Shown here in pieces: positions 62,727 to 64,000 of a DNA stretch of 64,000 nt; the stretch's first letter is position 1; each line of letters opens with the position of its first letter. The stretch is from Nocardia crassostreae (GTDB lineage Bacteria > Actinomycetota > Actinomycetes > Mycobacteriales > Mycobacteriaceae), in the NCBI RefSeq assembly GCF_001613405.1, contig NZ_BDCH01000012.1, positions 62,001 through 126,000 of the forward strand. The letters are read 5' to 3'. Under the pieces are notes generated by a model. That model did no database searches, had not been told where the DNA came from, and saw nothing but the letters and a program-made list of their open reading frames with translations. The position numbers and the translations under genes are program-made.

Positions 62727-63446
62727 GTGGGCCCACCCGCCGACACGGCGGAGATCGAGGCGCTGGAGGCGGCGCTCGAGGCTCCGCTAACCGATATCCT
62801 GCGCACGCTGTGGCAGCGCGTCGGTCATGCCGAATGGCGGCTCGGCGAGAGCGGCCTGCGCCTGCTCGGCCCCGCCGAGGTAGTGCGGGAGCTGCCGCGC
62901 ACCCGGGCCGCCGGACAGGAGTACGCGGCCGCATTGCGGGGCGAACGCAGACAACAGTGGGAGCCGGTTCTCGTGACCCTGGCCCCGCTGGTGGTGGGAT
63001 TCGACGGCGCTCTCGACACGGTGTTCGCCGAGTTCTGCCCGGATCCCGCCGATGATCGGGTGTTCGCTCGGCTGGTCGAGGGTCGCCACCCGGCCGACGC
63101 GTGGTGGGAGCGTTCGCTGTCCTGGATTTTCGCGGTCTCGTTCCTGCGCCGCTTGGCCGACCAGCTGGAACTGGCCGTGCCCGAGACCATGATGCTGTCC
63201 GGGGGCCAGCGTCGCGGACCCGACCTCACCCGCCGCTACTTCGAGAACACCGGCTCGACCGGCGCCAAGTTCTGGGAGATCACCACCGATCCGGGTCTGG
63301 ATATGGTGGCCACCCGGTACGGCAAACTCGGTACGGTGGGCTCGGTCGCGGTCAAGCGCTGCGGCACTCCGGACAAGGCCGCCGCACAGGCCGCGAAAGC
63401 CATTGCCGCCAAGGAGAAGAGCGGATACCGGGAGATCTCCGGCTAG
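62727..63446 (+). CDS. WGR-domain protein
   Basis: A 239-residue protein from GTG 62727 (GGCGGAG upstream). The N-terminal half is helical (IEALEAALEAPLTDILRTLW, LLGPAEVVRELPRTRAAG), resembling SMI1/KNR4-type folds. The C-terminus is a WGR domain: KFWEITTDPGLDMVATRYGKLGTVG and KAAAQAAKAIAAKEKSGYREI (R-Y-G-K-L-G-T-x-G). WGR domains bind nucleic acid in PARPs and occur in MolR-like bacterial proteins. It is in the same frame as the preceding protein, 45 bases after its TAA, so the two may once have been one or form an operon. The start is uncertain. Confidence 0.7.
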   Translation: MGPPADTAEIEALEAALEAPLTDILRTLWQRVGHAEWRLGESGLRLLGPAEVVRELPRTRAAGQEYAAALRGERRQQWEPVLVTLAPLVVGFDGALDTVFAEFCPDPADDRVFARLVEGRHPADAWWERSLSWIFAVSFLRRLADQLELAVPETMMLSGGQRRGPDLTRRYFENTGSTGAKFWEITTDPGLDMVATRYGKLGTVGSVAVKRCGTPDKAAAQAAKAIAAKEKSGYREISG

Positions 63447-63452
63447 CGCGGA

Positions 63453-63920
63453 TCAGCCCAGACTGGGCCGGTCGTACACCGTGAAGGTCCCATCCGCCCC
63501 GGAGTCGACGCCGACGAAGCGGCCGTGGTGGATGGGATTGTTGGCGAGGAACCGGATGACCGTGTCGTCCGGATCGACGATATCGAGGAATGCCCCGTAC
63601 TCGCCCCGATCGATCACCTCGGAGTGGGTGTAGCCCAGCTCCTTCGCCCGTCCCGCGAGCCGGTGCAGCTCCTCGACGGCGTCCACCTCCAGGGCGAATA
63701 CGTCGAAATCGGCGAGAACAGGCTTGCTCGCGCAGTATTCGCGCTCCCGCAGCGCGATCCCGAATCCGGAGGGGTGCATGAGCTGCGCCCCGCGCAGGAC
63801 GCCCTGCTCCTTGAACTCGGCGGCGAGCTCCAGGTCCAGGAGCCCGCGATACCAGTCGACGCTGCGTACGAGATCGCTCACGGGAATCTTCACGTGGCGG
63901 ATGCGGGAGAGCGCGGCCAT
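63453..63920 (-). CDS. VOC-family (glyoxalase-like) protein
   Basis: A 155-residue protein from ATG 63920. VKIPVSDLVRSVDWYRGLLDLELAAEF is the first beta-alpha-beta-beta-beta unit of the vicinal oxygen chelate fold, and IDRGEYGAFLDIVDPDDTVIRFL the second, with the usual metal-ligand positions (H in RHVKIP, E or D in DIVDPDD). Probably a lyase, dioxygenase or resistance protein; substrate unknown. It ends 7 bases from the WGR gene, convergent. The remaining 80 bases of the window show nothing definite. Confidence 0.85.
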   Translation of the reverse strand: MAALSRIRHVKIPVSDLVRSVDWYRGLLDLELAAEFKEQGVLRGAQLMHPSGFGIALREREYCASKPVLADFDVFALEVDAVEELHRLAGRAKELGYTHSEVIDRGEYGAFLDIVDPDDTVIRFLANNPIHHGRFVGVDSGADGTFTVYDRPSLG

Positions 63921-64000
63921 GCGTGGAGGATCCCACGCACCGGCCGCTCCCGCAGGCCGGTCCGAAACATGCGCCGATGCTGGTTTTCCGGTGACCCGCT

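Overview
The window is high-GC actinobacterial DNA, most likely from Nocardia or a close relative in the Mycobacteriales. The main evidence is the order thiolase - cbs - metB - greA - DUF4307 - mca - small membrane protein, which matches the Mycobacterium tuberculosis Rv1074c-Rv1083 order apart from inserted genes. A mycothiol conjugate amidase, an EmbR-type SARP-FHA regulator, F420/LLM oxidoreductases and many GTG or leaderless-looking starts agree with this. No insertion sequence, prophage or CRISPR array was seen.

Layout. 0-3 kb: end of a TrmH-type RNA methylase, an alpha/beta hydrolase and a DUF6745 pair. 3.4-8.5 kb: a compact five-gene operon matching the Salmonella STM4015-STM4014-STM4013-STM4012-STM4011 families (LRR-like protein, ATP-grasp-like protein, phosphatase/sulfatase-like hydrolase, two radical SAM enzymes), an uncharacterised system. 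9-14 kb: SDR/TetR pair, secreted lipase, and an HTH-TPR regulator coupled to a SLOG-fold protein. 14-17 kb: a copper/metal block (His-rich protein behind a CsoR-like operator, ZIP transporter, multicopper oxidase). 17-26 kb: EmbR-like regulator, P450 with a KstR-like operator, TetR regulators, chorismate mutase, SDR, and an alcohol dehydrogenase - Baeyer-Villiger monooxygenase - esterase set. 26-38 kb: amino-acid permease, DUF305 and DUF6153 copper-associated proteins, RNase Z, DUF885 protein, MFS exporter, RNA methylase, LLM oxidoreductase, BI-1 protein. 38.7-40.9 kb: a roadblock-protein operon without its GTPase. 41-56 kb: the mycobacterial-type core block with insertions. 56-59.2 kb: a Ro60/TROVE protein gene with two predicted Y RNAs (and a third Y-like hairpin in its leader) that resemble circularly permuted tRNAs. 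59.3-63.4 kb: a large repeat protein and a WGR-domain protein.

A striking feature is the number of broken reading frames. STM4012 and the thiolase carry single-base frameshifts. The ZIP transporter, the monooxygenase, an alpha/beta hydrolase, the MFS exporter and the HEAT-type protein carry in-frame stops at positions where the protein clearly continues. Seven in 64 kb is more than expected for a healthy genome, so sequence error or culture-derived mutation must be excluded before any of these are called true pseudogenes.

The two most interesting loci are the Ro/Y RNA locus, where three RNAs share a 5' block and an apparent bulged Ro-binding helix, and the STM4011-4015 cassette.
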